From Bradyrhizobium ontarionense (GTDB lineage Bacteria; Pseudomonadota; Alphaproteobacteria; Rhizobiales; Xanthobacteraceae), in the NCBI RefSeq assembly GCF_021088345.1, contig NZ_CP088156.1, forward strand, positions 6,873,001 through 6,937,000: a DNA stretch of 64,000 nucleotides. Direction: 5' to 3'. A model generated the notes under the pieces. The model saw nothing but the letters and a program-made list of their open reading frames with translations, did no database searches and was not told the DNA's origin. Shown piece by piece: positions 1 through 9,849 of the stretch; within the stretch, counting starts at the first letter, position 1; every line of letters starts with the position of its first letter. Position numbers and translations under genes: made by a program.

Positions 1-126
1 CGGGACGGTGTGACCATCGACGAAGCCGCCGGCCACCAGTGCGCGCAGGAAAGGACAGGGATTGTTGGACGAGACGGGGAGCTGCCCCGGCAGGGCGTCA
101 CGGACGCGGGCGCTGTCTTCTTGCAT
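1..126 (-). CDS. N-terminal fragment of an unrecognised protein, cut by the window edge
   Basis: The minus strand is open from an ATG (complement of 124-126) to position 1, 42 codons, with an AAGGA ribosome binding site about 10 bases upstream. The visible protein begins MQEDSARVRDALPG and contains NPCPFLRALVAGGFVDGH. I do not recognise the family, and the rest lies outside the window. The start is plausible because the codons are typical of the region and the only long antisense frame here has no signal of its own. Positions 127-299 hold no gene. Confidence 0.45.
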   Translation of the reverse strand, partial: MQEDSARVRDALPGQLPVSSNNPCPFLRALVAGGFVDGHTVP

Positions 127-299
127 CGAACGACATCCTTGGAAAGCACCTGAGTGATGAAAACCGGATCACGCAAACAAAGACATCTGGCGCCGGAATG
201 CGCCGAAGAGCGGGACGAGTCCACGCCGTCTGAAAGTTACAATGCAATTATGAATGATGGAGTAACCCGGCGCACTGTCAACCTCAAGTCGAGATTGCG

Positions 300-2093
300 C
301 TATTCGCCGGCGTATTTGGCCTTGGTATCCACCAAGGTCAGCTTGGTCAGCGGCATGCCGGCCTTGGCGAGGCCGTCGCGATAATGCGAGACGTCGACCG
401 GATTTCGCCAGCGGATGTTGCTCAGGAGGCGCTCGACCGTCATCCATGGATAGAGGCGGAGCAGAATGGCGACGGCCTCACCCGCCTCGCTCGAGCGGCC
501 GAGCTGGGCCAGCGCCGCAGCGCGGATCGCGAGGCACTGCAGATGGTTCGGGTTCTGGTAGTGCGACTCCCGCGCCCAGGACAGCGATGCATCGTATTGG
601 CCGAGCATGTAATGACTGAACGCGCTCAGCACCGACCATTGATAGCGTGGATCGCTGTTGCCGCGCTGCGCGGCAATCGAGAACAGCTCGATCGCCTGGC
701 GGTGCTCACCGCCGACGAGATGGCACACGCCGAGCACGCCGCGCGCGCCCATGTCGTAGGGATTGAGCTGGAGCGACTTGCGCGCCGCCTCCATGCCCGC
801 CTCGACCCGCCCCTGCATGGCATGGACATAGGCCAGCAGCGAATAGGAGAACGAGGAACGGGAATCCAGCCGCACGCTCGCCTCGGCAAGCGTCATCGCC
901 TCGTCCCACAGCTCCCGCGAGTTCCTGATCCAGCCGAAATGGATACCCTGCAGCAGGATCGTGCCGAGATAGGTGTGGGCGATCGCAAGCCCGGGGTCGA
1001 TGGCGATCGCCTCGCGGAACAGCGCGATCGAGCTTTCGTAGTCGGCCTTGGTCGGTTGATAGTAGTGCGACAGCCCGCGCAGGAAACGGTCCCACGCCGT
1101 CAGGTCGGCGGTCGCCGACCGGATCGGCACCGAGGCCACGGCGCGATAGATCTCCGGGACCAGCGCGGTGCACAGATTGGCCGTGATGTCGTCCTGCACC
1201 GCGAACAGGTCGCCGATGTCGCGGTCGTAGCGGCCAGCCCACAGCTGCTCGCCGTTTTCGGGCGCGACCAGTTCAGCCGTCACCCTGATCTTGGTCCCGG
1301 AGCGCCGCACCGAGCCTTGGATCAAGTAGGTCGCGTCGATTTCGCGCGCGATGAGGCGGGCGCTCATCCCGGCATTCTTGAAGGCGAAGGTCGAGTTGCG
1401 GCTGAGCACGCGGAAGAAGGATTGCAGCGACAGCGCATGGATCAGGTCTTCGGCCAATCCGTCGGAGAAATATTCGTCGTTGTCGCCGCTGAGATTGGCG
1501 AAAGGCAGGACGCCCACGATCGCCGTCCGGTACTGCGCAGGCAGGCCCGACGCGGGCGCCGGCTCACGGCTCTTGTCCGGCGTGCTGGGATCCCAGGTCC
1601 AGACATTGATCGTGTCCTCGATGTTCTTGAAGCGGAACGGGCCGCGATCGAGGAAGGTGACCGTCAGGTGTTTGCTCGCTTCCTGATGGGCCTTATGGGA
1701 AAGTGCAACTCCACCGGGAGGCGCTGCGGCTTCAAGCCGCACCGCGGTGTTCACGCCATCGCCGAACACCTCGTCCTCGTCGAAGATGACGTCGCCCATG
1801 TTCACGCCGAGACGGAACTGCATCACGCGGTCGGCCGGCAGGTGAGCGTTGCGTTCGGCCATCAGCCTCTGCATCTCGACCGCGGCTTCGATCGCGCCGA
1901 CGACGCTCGGGAACTCCAGCAGAAACCCGTCGCCGGTGTATTTCACGATCCGGCCGCCGTGGTTGAGGATGATTGGATGGATGGCGCCGCGATGGGCCTT
2001 GAACGCGGCATGGGTTCCCGCCTCGTCGGCGCCCATCATCCGCGAGTAACCGGCCACATCGGCACAGACAATGGCGGCCAGCCGTCTCTCCAT
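300..2093 (-). CDS. Class III adenylate/guanylate cyclase with TolB-like and TPR domains (paralogue 1)
   Basis: 597 residues. Residues 1-165 are a class III nucleotide cyclase catalytic domain: ADVAGYS carries the first metal-binding Asp and KYTGDGFLLEF the second, followed by FGDGVNTAVRLE near the purine/transition-state end. Residues about 190-320 (VGVLPFANLSGDNDEYFSDG onward) match the TolB/FlgO-like domain common in rhizobial cyclases, and the C-terminal half is TPR-like helical repeats. Expected to be cytoplasmic and to make cAMP or cGMP; the substrate cannot be read from sequence. The start is ATG at 2091-2093 with AAGGAACGA just upstream. The next gene upstream is a close paralogue in the same orientation, 114 bp away. 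Confidence 0.85.
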   Translation of the reverse strand: MERRLAAIVCADVAGYSRMMGADEAGTHAAFKAHRGAIHPIILNHGGRIVKYTGDGFLLEFPSVVGAIEAAVEMQRLMAERNAHLPADRVMQFRLGVNMGDVIFDEDEVFGDGVNTAVRLEAAAPPGGVALSHKAHQEASKHLTVTFLDRGPFRFKNIEDTINVWTWDPSTPDKSREPAPASGLPAQYRTAIVGVLPFANLSGDNDEYFSDGLAEDLIHALSLQSFFRVLSRNSTFAFKNAGMSARLIAREIDATYLIQGSVRRSGTKIRVTAELVAPENGEQLWAGRYDRDIGDLFAVQDDITANLCTALVPEIYRAVASVPIRSATADLTAWDRFLRGLSHYYQPTKADYESSIALFREAIAIDPGLAIAHTYLGTILLQGIHFGWIRNSRELWDEAMTLAEASVRLDSRSSFSYSLLAYVHAMQGRVEAGMEAARKSLQLNPYDMGARGVLGVCHLVGGEHRQAIELFSIAAQRGNSDPRYQWSVLSAFSHYMLGQYDASLSWARESHYQNPNHLQCLAIRAAALAQLGRSSEAGEAVAILLRLYPWMTVERLLSNIRWRNPVDVSHYRDGLAKAGMPLTKLTLVDTKAKYAGE

Positions 2094-2207
2094 TCGTTCC
2101 TTGCTCCTAGAGAGGGCGATAACACGGCAACAGTGCTTGAATCCAATGATTTTGCGGAAGCAATGTGCAAGCCGTGTGGCGGGCTGATGACCGGGGCCGC
2201 GATTTGC

Positions 2208-3953
2208 TCAGGTCAGCCCCGCCTTGGTCAGCCCGTCGTGATAATGGTCGATGTCGTCACGATTCCTCCACCGGATGTTCTTCATGTGACGATCCAGCGT
2301 GAGCCAGGGATAACGCTCCAGCAGGGCGCCGACGGCATCCTGTGCCTGCGCGGTTTGGCCGAGCTGCGCCAGCGTCGCTGCCCGGATCGTCAGCGCCTGC
2401 AGGTGGTTCGGGTAGAGCAGCAGCTCTTCGCGGGCCCACGACAGCGCAGCCTCATAGCGGCCGAGCAGGTAATGGCTGAAGGCGTTCAGCGCCGGCCATT
2501 GATAGCGCGGATCGCTGTTGCCGCGCTGAGCCGCGATCGAAAACAGTTCGATCGCCTGCTGGTGCTCGCCGGTCACCATGTGGCACAGGCCGAGCACACC
2601 CCGCGCGCCCATGTCGTAGGCATTCAGTTCCGTCGCCTTGCGCGCCGCCTTCATGCCGTCCTCGTGGGCGCCCTGCATCGCCTGCACGAAGGCGAGGATC
2701 GCGTAGGCGAACGAGGAGCGCCCGTCGAGCCGCACGCTGTCCAGCGCGAGGCTCATCGCCTCGTTCCAGAGCTCACGCGAGCCCTTGATCCAGCCGAAGT
2801 TGATGCCCTGCAGGAGAATGGTGGCCAGATAGGCGTGCGCGAGGCTGAGTGTGGGATCGAGCGCGATGGCTTCCCGGAACAGGGCGATCGACGTCTCGTA
2901 GTCGGCCTTGGTCGGCCGATAGTAGTGGGACAGTCCCCTCAGGAAGCGATCCCACGCGGTCGGGTTGGTCGCCGTCGAGCGGATCGGAACCGACGCCTCG
3001 ACGCGGTAGATCTCGGGCATCAGCGCCGCGCAGAGGCTCGTGGTGATCTCGTCCTGCATCGCGAAAAGATCGCCGAATTCGCGATCGTAACGTCCGGTCC
3101 ACAATTGCGCGCCGGTTTCGGGCGCGATCAGTTCGGCGGTCACGCGGATCTTGTCCTGCGAGCGCCGCAACGTCCCCTGGATCACATAGGTCGCGTCGAT
3201 CTCCCGTGCGATCAGGCGCGGGCTCAGGCTGCGATCCCTGAAGCGGAAGGTCGAGGTCCGGCTCAGGACGCGAAAGAACGATTGCAACGACAAGGCGTGG
3301 ATCAGATCGTCCGTGAGACCGTCGGAGAGGTATTCATCGACGCCGTCGGCGAGATTGACGAACGGCAGCACACCCACGATCGCCGTGCGATATTGCGGCG
3401 GCAGGCTGGAGGCGCCTCTCTGCTCCCGAACGATCGGATCGCTGCCCGGTTCCCAGGTCCAGGCCTGAACCGGCTCTTGAAGATTCTCGAACTGGAAGCT
3501 GCCGGCGTTGATCAGGTCGACAGAGAGCTGCGAATCTGCCTCCTGATAGGCCCTGTCGGAGACGGCGACGCCGCCCGGGGTCGCGATCGATTCGAGGTTG
3601 ACGGCGCCATTGATGCCGTCGCCGAATGCCTCACCGTCGTCGATCGTCACCTCACCCTTGTGGATGCCGAGGCGGAAGCGCATGTTGCGGTCGGCGGGCA
3701 GGTGCGCATTGCGCTCGGCCATCAGCGACTGCATTTCGATCCCGAATTGGATCGCGCTGGCGGCGTTGGCGAATTCCAGCAGGAAGCCGTCGCCGGTGTG
3801 TTTGACGATGCGCCCGGCATGATTGAGGATGATCGGGTGGATGGCGCCACGATGGGCCTTGAAGGCGGCATGCGTGCCCGCCTCGTCGATTCCCATCATC
3901 CGCGAATAGCCGGCAACGTCGGCGCAAAGGATGGCAGCGAGGCGTCTTTCCAT
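2208..3953 (-). CDS. Class III adenylate/guanylate cyclase with TolB-like and TPR domains (paralogue 2)
   Basis: About 581 residues from the ATG at 3951-3953, which has GGGAG upstream and aligns exactly with the start of the neighbouring paralogue; the frame is open 48 codons further upstream but that part is non-homologous. Same order as the neighbour: cyclase domain with ADVAGYS and KHTGDGFLLEF metal-site Asp residues, TolB-like domain (VGVLPFVNLADGVDEYLSDG), then TPR-like repeats ending near DHYHDGLTKAGLT. The two proteins align end to end with mostly conservative changes, which indicates a tandem duplication. Differences in the cyclase C-terminal part (GEVTIDDGEAFGDGINGAV versus GDVIFDEDEVFGDGVNTAV) could reflect regulatory divergence. 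Confidence 0.85.
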   Translation of the reverse strand: MERRLAAILCADVAGYSRMMGIDEAGTHAAFKAHRGAIHPIILNHAGRIVKHTGDGFLLEFANAASAIQFGIEMQSLMAERNAHLPADRNMRFRLGIHKGEVTIDDGEAFGDGINGAVNLESIATPGGVAVSDRAYQEADSQLSVDLINAGSFQFENLQEPVQAWTWEPGSDPIVREQRGASSLPPQYRTAIVGVLPFVNLADGVDEYLSDGLTDDLIHALSLQSFFRVLSRTSTFRFRDRSLSPRLIAREIDATYVIQGTLRRSQDKIRVTAELIAPETGAQLWTGRYDREFGDLFAMQDEITTSLCAALMPEIYRVEASVPIRSTATNPTAWDRFLRGLSHYYRPTKADYETSIALFREAIALDPTLSLAHAYLATILLQGINFGWIKGSRELWNEAMSLALDSVRLDGRSSFAYAILAFVQAMQGAHEDGMKAARKATELNAYDMGARGVLGLCHMVTGEHQQAIELFSIAAQRGNSDPRYQWPALNAFSHYLLGRYEAALSWAREELLLYPNHLQALTIRAATLAQLGQTAQAQDAVGALLERYPWLTLDRHMKNIRWRNRDDIDHYHDGLTKAGLT

Positions 3954-4132
3954 CACATCGTGCTCCCGCCTCGCGCATACCATGGCCGAGGCGGCCGAAT
4001 CCAATCCTTTTCCGGAACCTATCGCCGTACCCAGCACCATGCGGCCCTGCGTCTTTGCGGCCCGCCGCTCGCGGCGGCAACACTCGGGCCCACGCAAATC
4101 ATTAGATCGATATCGTTAGGAAACGTTCAATC

Positions 4133-4789
4133 ATGTTCGGAATTCACGATCTGCTGATGTTTCTCGTCGCCGGCCTGCTGCTCAACATGACGCCGGGCCC
4201 GGATACGGCCTACATCGTCGGCCGCAGTGCGCAGATGGGCTGGCGGGGCGGCGCGGCGGCGGCCTTCGGCATCAGCACCGGCTGCCTGGTCCATGTGTTC
4301 GGAAGCGCGATCGGATTGTCGGCCCTGCTCACCGCATCGGCCACGACATTCGCCATGGTGAAATGGGCAGGCGCTGCCTACCTGGTCTATCTCGGGATGA
4401 CGCAGCTCCTGGCGCGACGAGCGGGGGCCGCTGATCCACGCATGGCTGACGCGGCGCCGGTGGTGCCGCTGCGCCAGGTGTTCTGGCAACAGGTGTTCTG
4501 GCAAGGCGCGCTCACCAACATCTTGAATCCAAAGGTGGCGATGTTCTTCCTCGCCTTCCTGCCGCAATTCGTCGCGGCCGACGCGCCGCACAAGCCGCTC
4601 GCCTTTGTGCTGCTCGGCACGATCTTCGTCGTCAACAGCACGATCTGGTGTCTCGGTGTTGCCGTCGTGGCGGCGCGTGCCGCGCGCCGCGTGCGGCGCT
4701 CGTCGGCCGCGCTGCTGTGGCTCAACCGCGCGATCGGCGGCCTGTTCGTCTATCTCGGAGCCCGGATCGCGATGCTCGAGGCGCGCTGA
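4133..4789 (+). CDS. LysE/RhtB family amino-acid exporter
   Basis: 218 residues, the normal size of LysE/RhtB translocators. The family's N-terminal signature is clear: NMTPGPDTAYIVGRSAQMG at residues 19-37, followed by hydrophobic helices, ILNPKVAMFFLAFLPQF in the middle, and a final helix. Inner-membrane exporter of amino acids or derivatives; substrate unknown. The ATG has AGGAAAC eight bases upstream. It runs convergently into the TauE gene: its stop at 4787-4789 directly abuts the opposing stop at 4790-4792, with no space for a separate terminator. Confidence 0.88.
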   Translation: MFGIHDLLMFLVAGLLLNMTPGPDTAYIVGRSAQMGWRGGAAAAFGISTGCLVHVFGSAIGLSALLTASATTFAMVKWAGAAYLVYLGMTQLLARRAGAADPRMADAAPVVPLRQVFWQQVFWQGALTNILNPKVAMFFLAFLPQFVAADAPHKPLAFVLLGTIFVVNSTIWCLGVAVVAARAARRVRRSSAALLWLNRAIGGLFVYLGARIAMLEAR

Positions 4790-5542
4790 TCACCAGAGCA
4801 GTTCGATCAAGGCGCTGCCGGCGAGATAAAGACCGAGGAGGATCATCGCGATCAGGAACACGCGGCGGAAGGCTTCGGCCGGCAGTCTCGATCGTGCGGC
4901 TTGTCCGGCGAACATGCCGAGGAAGGCGCAGACCATCGCGACCGCGCCGGGCAGGGCGGTGGCGGTGCCGAGCAGGCCCGAGCTCGTCAGGTTGAAGGCG
5001 AGGGTGACGGTGGCGACCGTGAAGAACACGCCGAGCGCCTGGATCAGTTCGTCCTTCTCGAGCCCGATCGCCTGCATGTACGGCACCGACGGCACGACCT
5101 GCACCCCGGTTGCGGCCGAGATCAGCCCGGTCACGAGGCCGATGATGCCGCCGACCCATTTCTCGTGGCGCTGCGCGACCTTGAAGGCGAATTTGGTGAG
5201 GCCGAGCATGGCATAGAGCATCAGCAGCACGCCGAGCGCGACGTTGCCCCAGCGCGTCGAGGAATGGCTGAGGGCCCCGGCGTTGAGGCAGATGCCGATC
5301 GCGGTGCCCGCCATCAGCGGCCACAGACGTTTTGCGATGTCGCGCAGATAGGGGCCAGCGAAAGTCTGCCAGATGTTGGTGATGACCGCTGGTACGATGA
5401 CGATCGCCAGCGCCCGCCCCGGCGGCATCGCGACCGCCAGCAGTCCGACTGAGACGGTCGGCAGGCCGAGGCCGAGCGCGCCCTTGACGAAACCGGCCAG
5501 CGTCAGGGCAAAGGCGATGAAGATGAGGAGGGGGTCGATCAT
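4790..5542 (-). CDS. TauE/SafE family anion permease
   Basis: 250 residues from the ATG at 5540-5542 (MIDPLLIFIAFALTLAGFVK). Upstream in-frame codons exist but overlap the divergent regulator and lack membrane character. The protein has about eight hydrophobic segments, GALGLGLPTVSVGLLAVAM in the first third and GLISAATGVQVVPSVPYMQA in the second, matching the duplicated half-site pattern of TauE/SafE (DUF81) sulfite/sulfonate exporters. Substrate not determinable. It is divergent from the LysR gene, which makes it that regulator's likely target. Confidence 0.85.
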   Translation of the reverse strand: MIDPLLIFIAFALTLAGFVKGALGLGLPTVSVGLLAVAMPPGRALAIVIVPAVITNIWQTFAGPYLRDIAKRLWPLMAGTAIGICLNAGALSHSSTRWGNVALGVLLMLYAMLGLTKFAFKVAQRHEKWVGGIIGLVTGLISAATGVQVVPSVPYMQAIGLEKDELIQALGVFFTVATVTLAFNLTSSGLLGTATALPGAVAMVCAFLGMFAGQAARSRLPAEAFRRVFLIAMILLGLYLAGSALIELLW

Positions 5543-5627
5543 GGCTGCGACATTGACCAACCCGCGGCCGCGGCACAATGTGGAGGTTACGGAGCCAGCC
5601 TTCGTCAGAGACTGAGGCACGGGGATT

Positions 5628-6518
5628 ATGCGTTTCGACCTGGTCGATCTCAGGCTGTTCATCGCCGTGGCCGAAGCCCGCAGCATCACCGGCGGCGCCG
5701 ATCGTGCGCATCTGGCGCTGGCGTCCGCCAGCGCGCGCATCAAGGGACTGGAGGACGCCTTCGGCGTGCAGCTGTTCAAGCGCGGCCGTCGCGGCGTCGA
5801 CCTGACGGCGGCGGGCGAAAGTCTGCTCGATCACGCCCGCATCATCATCGCCAATGTCGAGGCCATGCAGGGGGATCTCGCAGGCTTTGCATCGGGCCTG
5901 CGCGCCAATGTGCAGTTGCTCGCCAATACGGTCGGCCTCGCCGAGCATCTGCCCAAGGCGCTGGCGGCTTTTCTGCGCGAGCATCCCGACATCAATGTCG
6001 ACGTGGAAGAACGCGAGAGCACGGAGATTGCGGAGGCGATCGCATCCGGCAGGGCCGATCTCGGCTTCGCGGCGGAGCATGCGCTGCCCGATACCATCGA
6101 GCGCTTCGCCTTCGGTGAGGACCGGCTGATGCTGGTGGCCGGCCGGCGGAGCCCATTCGCGACCCGCAGGCAGATCGATTTCAGCGAGACCGCCGGGCAG
6201 GACTTCATCGGCCTCACCGTGGGGACGGCGCTCAACGTCCACATCGGCAGACATGCGGCGCGGCTCGGCATCCGGCAGCATGTGCGGGCCCGCTTGCGCG
6301 ATTTCGACGCGATCTGTCAGATGGTGGCGGCCGGCATCGGCATTGCCGTCGTGCCCGAAGCTGCGGCGCGCCGTTGCGCGCGGTCGATGCCGATCGGTCT
6401 GGTCGCGCTGCGCGATGCCTGGGCCAACCGCAGACTGGTGATCTGCGCCCGCAGCTTCAAGGCGCTGCCGCGCCCCGCGAAATTGCTCGTCGAGCATTTG
6501 CGCAGGGCGGTCGTCTGA
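5628..6518 (+). CDS. LysR-family transcriptional regulator
   Basis: 296 residues. N-terminal winged HTH at residues 1-60 (DLVDLRLFIAVAEARSITGG, then ARIKGLEDAFGVQLFKRGRR) and a LysR substrate-binding fold in residues about 90-290. The ATG has GGGGATT just upstream. It is divergent from the TauE permease across an 85-bp intergenic stretch, the usual arrangement for a LysR protein that controls its neighbour. The effector is unknown, though sulfonate, sulfite or another small acid would fit the transporter family. Confidence 0.88.
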   Translation: MRFDLVDLRLFIAVAEARSITGGADRAHLALASASARIKGLEDAFGVQLFKRGRRGVDLTAAGESLLDHARIIIANVEAMQGDLAGFASGLRANVQLLANTVGLAEHLPKALAAFLREHPDINVDVEERESTEIAEAIASGRADLGFAAEHALPDTIERFAFGEDRLMLVAGRRSPFATRRQIDFSETAGQDFIGLTVGTALNVHIGRHAARLGIRQHVRARLRDFDAICQMVAAGIGIAVVPEAAARRCARSMPIGLVALRDAWANRRLVICARSFKALPRPAKLLVEHLRRAVV

Positions 6519-6523
6519 TGCGG

Positions 6524-8494
6524 CTATGCCGCGCGGACCATCTCCAGGAAGCGGCCGACCTCGAGCTTCAGCCGGCTGCTTTCCTCGGACAGCGATTGCG
6601 CCGCCGACAGCACCTGCGTGGACGCCGAGCCGGTTTCGGTGGCGCCGTGCTGGACCTCGATGATGTTGTCGGAGACGCGCTGCGTCCCCTGCGCCGTGTG
6701 CTGCACGTTGCGGGAAATGTCCTGTGTGGCCGCGCCCTGTTCCTCGATCGCAGCCGCGATCGTCGCCGAGATCTGCGACAGGCGCTCGATCGTCCCGGAG
6801 ACTTCGCGGATGACGTCGACGGATTCCGCGGTGGCCGTCTGGATGCCCGTGACCTGCTGCCCGATCTCGCCGGTCGCTTTCGCGGTCTGCTCGGCAAGCG
6901 CCTTCACCTCGGCGGCGACGACGGCAAAGCCGCGGCCGGCCTCACCGGCGCGCGCGGCCTCGATCGTCGCGTTGAGCGCAAGCAGGTTGGTCTGACCGGC
7001 AATCGTGTTGATGAGCTCGACGACATCGCCAATGCGCGTCGCTGCTCGCGACAGCTCACTGACGCGCTCGTTGGTGCGGCGCGCCTGACCGACGGCCTCG
7101 CCCGCGATCCGCGCGGATTCCTGAACCTGGCGGCTGATCTCGTTGACGGACGCCGACAATTGCTCGGTCGCCGAAGCCACCGACTGAACGCCGGCTGCGG
7201 CTTCCCCGGAGGCAGATGCGACCGTCGTTGCCAGCGACTGTCCGTGCTGGGCATTCCTGGTCAGGGTCATGGCCGATGCTTCGAGCTCGGTCGAGGCCGA
7301 GGACACGGTCTCGATGATCCGTCCGACGGCCGTTTCGAAGTTCTTGGCGAGCGCCGCCATCTCCGCCTTGCGCTGCTGCGCCTGGTGTTTCTCGATTTCG
7401 GCCTGCTCGGCACGCAGCCGCTCGGTTTCGATCATGTTGGTCTTGAACACCTCGACCGCGCCGGCCATCTCGCCGATCTCGTCGCGACGGCCGACGCCGG
7501 GAATCCGGATCGCTGCGTCGCCGCCTGCGAGCCGCGTCATGACCAGGACCATGTTGCGGATCGCGTTGGAGATGCCGCGGCCGATCAGGAAAGAAACGCA
7601 ACTGACCAGGATCAGCGAGATGCCGAGCGTCACCAGCATGCCGCGTTTGACGGCGCTGCCGGTCTCGGCTTCTGCGGCCTGGACCGCCGCATATTGTTGA
7701 GTGACGGCCTTGCCGATCTCGGCGATGGCGGGCTCGATGTCGGCGAATGCCTTGGACATCGCGACGCTGTGACGTGCCGCGTCCTGGGATCCTTCGGCCC
7801 AGGCCAGGAAGTCCTTCTGGTATTTGTCGAGCTTCTGGCTGATGTCCGCCTTGAGGGCTGGCGCGAGATCAGCGCCGGCGACGGCCTGGCCGAATGCGGT
7901 AGCTGCAGCCTTCAGCTCGGCGATGTATTTCGGGTCGCGGCGCAGCATGAAATCCTTTTCATGACGGCGCAGCATCAGCATGCCGCTGGTGAGCCTGGGA
8001 TCGTTGACGTCCTTTAGCTTGGCTTCGATGTCGTGAACGGCCGAACGCAGCGAGCCCGACAACCCAAGCGTCTCGTTCAGGCCAACCCGGACTTCCGCCT
8101 GCTCGGACGCAGCGAATTCCGCGCTGTAGGCGGCAAACCCCTTCGCGACCGCGTCGATCTTGTCGCCCGTGGCGGCGTGACCGAGTGCGCGGCTCGTGGT
8201 CCGGAGCTCGTCGAGCTCGCGCTTGATCGTCGCGTTGAGCTCGGCATGTCGCGCCGCGTATTTCTCATCGCGTCGCAGCAGGAAGTCCTTTTCGGCGCGC
8301 CGCGCTTCCAGCAGGTCGGTGAGGAGCTTCTGGTTGAGGTCGGCTGTGGTCCTGGCGCTGCCTGCAAGCCGGCGGGAAGCCTCCTGCGACGTATTGCCCG
8401 CCAAATAGATGCCCCCGATGACCGCAAGTGCCGTCACACCGATCAGTGCGATGGCCATGATCTTGTGAGTGAGTCGGAAGCTGAAACGAGGCAT
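6524..8494 (-). CDS. Methyl-accepting chemotaxis protein with HBM-type sensor domain
   Basis: 656 residues from the ATG at 8492-8494 ([19 protein letters not shown]), preceded by AGGAAAG; 23 further upstream codons are open but unlikely. A first membrane helix is followed by a periplasmic helical region with paired [15 protein letters not shown] and [15 protein letters not shown] motifs, typical of helical bimodular (HBM) ligand-binding domains. A second helix leads to a HAMP domain ([12 protein letters not shown] to [12 protein letters not shown]) and a signalling domain whose hairpin tip reads [19 protein letters not shown]. Senses an unknown ligand and signals through CheA/CheW. No che genes are nearby, so it is a stand-alone receptor. 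It is convergent with the LysR gene, five bases apart. Confidence 0.9.
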   Translation of the reverse strand: MPRFSFRLTHKIMAIALIGVTALAVIGGIYLAGNTSQEASRRLAGSARTTADLNQKLLTDLLEARRAEKDFLLRRDEKYAARHAELNATIKRELDELRTTSRALGHAATGDKIDAVAKGFAAYSAEFAASEQAEVRVGLNETLGLSGSLRSAVHDIEAKLKDVNDPRLTSGMLMLRRHEKDFMLRRDPKYIAELKAAATAFGQAVAGADLAPALKADISQKLDKYQKDFLAWAEGSQDAARHSVAMSKAFADIEPAIAEIGKAVTQQYAAVQAAEAETGSAVKRGMLVTLGISLILVSCVSFLIGRGISNAIRNMVLVMTRLAGGDAAIRIPGVGRRDEIGEMAGAVEVFKTNMIETERLRAEQAEIEKHQAQQRKAEMAALAKNFETAVGRIIETVSSASTELEASAMTLTRNAQHGQSLATTVASASGEAAAGVQSVASATEQLSASVNEISRQVQESARIAGEAVGQARRTNERVSELSRAATRIGDVVELINTIAGQTNLLALNATIEAARAGEAGRGFAVVAAEVKALAEQTAKATGEIGQQVTGIQTATAESVDVIREVSGTIERLSQISATIAAAIEEQGAATQDISRNVQHTAQGTQRVSDNIIEVQHGATETGSASTQVLSAAQSLSEESSRLKLEVGRFLEMVRAA

Positions 8495-8707
8495 CAGAGC
8501 CGCTTTCCTGGAGACATCATGTACAGCCGCGCGATCGGGCGCATTTTCATAAAGCTTACACAAAGCCTAGGCAGGCGAGGTCAACGCGTCGTTAATAATG
8601 CATGCTGAGGTGCTTTTCCCGTAATTGTACGCATCTCGATGAGCGTGCGGAATCCGTTCCGTGATTTCTGGTCGCCGTACGATCCTATTCAGTTCAGCGG
8701 CTCACGG

Positions 8708-9493
8708 TCAGCTGCCTGTGAGCAGCTTCAGCGCTGCCGCGTGCACGCGCTTGTCGCCGGCGGCGATGATCCGTCCGCCGTTCTGCGCCGGGCCGCCCGT
8801 CCAATCGGTGACGATGCCGCCGGCGCCGTTGATGATGGGGATCAAGGCCGCGATGTCGTAGGGCTTGAGTTCCGTTTCGATCACGAGGTCGAGGTGACCG
8901 GCTGCAAGCATGCAATAGGAGTAGCAATCGCCGCCATAGCGCGACAGCCGCACCTCGGACTCGACACGGCCGAACGCGGCGCGATCGGCCTCGTTCATCA
9001 GGAGGGGGCTGGTCGTATAGCAGACCGCGTCCTCGAGCCGTTCGCAACGCCGCGCCGAGAGCCGGCGCTCTCCGACGCCGTTCCTGTAGTGGGCCGAGCC
9101 GTTGTCGCCCGCAAACCGCTCGCCGATGAACGGCTGGTGCATCATGCCGAAGACGGGGGTGCCCTTGTGAAGGAGCGCGATCAGCGTGCCCCAGATCGGA
9201 AAGCCCGCGATGAAGGATTTGGTGCCGTCGATCGGATCGAGCACCCAGACATAATCGGCGTCCTCGCGCTCATTGCCGAATTCCTCGCCGACGATGCCAT
9301 GCTGAGGAAAGTTCGCCTTGATCAGGCGGCGCATGACGGCCTCGGCCGCGCGGTCGGCCTCCGTCACGGGATCGAAATCGTGCCGACTGCTCTTGTTATC
9401 GACCAAGAGCGAGGTCCGGAAGAACGGCAGGATGGTTTCGCCCGAGGCGGTCGCAAGGCGGCCGATGAAGGCGGAGAAGTCGATGACCGTCAC
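8708..9493 (-). CDS. hisN: Inositol-monophosphatase family phosphatase, probably histidinol-phosphatase
   Basis: 261 residues from a GTG start at 9491-9493, chosen because AAGGA lies seven bases upstream and the protein then begins TVIDFSAFIGRLATASGET; the frame is open to 9535 without a better start. The family's metal-binding motifs are present: GEEFG, WVLDPIDGTKSFIAGFP, and KPYDIAALIPIINGAGG. This set with an aromatic-rich middle is typical of HisN-type L-histidinol phosphatases, although general inositol phosphatases of the SuhB type share it. No other his genes are adjacent. The small RNA family at 9.85 kb is named suhB after its frequent proximity to a monophosphatase gene like this one. 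Confidence 0.75.
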   Translation of the reverse strand: MTVIDFSAFIGRLATASGETILPFFRTSLLVDNKSSRHDFDPVTEADRAAEAVMRRLIKANFPQHGIVGEEFGNEREDADYVWVLDPIDGTKSFIAGFPIWGTLIALLHKGTPVFGMMHQPFIGERFAGDNGSAHYRNGVGERRLSARRCERLEDAVCYTTSPLLMNEADRAAFGRVESEVRLSRYGGDCYSYCMLAAGHLDLVIETELKPYDIAALIPIINGAGGIVTDWTGGPAQNGGRIIAAGDKRVHAAALKLLTGS

Positions 9494-9849
9494 AACGCGT
9501 CCTTCGATCAGGGAATCGGATGGCACTGAGCCCAAAGGCTATGCCTAGCTCAAAGCCGTCTTGCGCGCATCCGGATATGGAACACCAACGTGGCATCTTG
9601 GATGTCGTTTGGTGACCGGCGGCTTCGCATGCGCGCGATTGACCGCTCCTGGGCCCTCAATGCGAAACCCAAAGCGAAACCGGATTGCCGCGCAGGTCAT
9701 TTGGATTCTCCAATCAACCCATTGAGATCAATGATGAAAATAAGGCGTGAGCCGCGCTGGGCGCAACCCGGCCTGTGTTTTTTGCATGGAGAACGGCGGA
9801 AAAACCCTTGCGCTTTGTGCAGCGCGATTGCATATTGTTGCGGTGCGGT
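9494..9849. other. Non-coding interval before the small RNA
   Basis: About 350 bp between the phosphatase start and the small RNA. No open frame here has a credible start or composition. It should hold the promoters for the leftward phosphatase gene and the rightward RNA, but I see no motif strong enough to mark. Confidence 0.4.

Noticed and set aside
384..4157. 1257-residue open frame on the plus strand across both cyclase genes
   Set aside because: It is antisense to two genes with clear domains, has Arg/His/Gln-rich composition typical of GC-rich shadow frames, and its internal repetition simply mirrors the duplicated cyclases.
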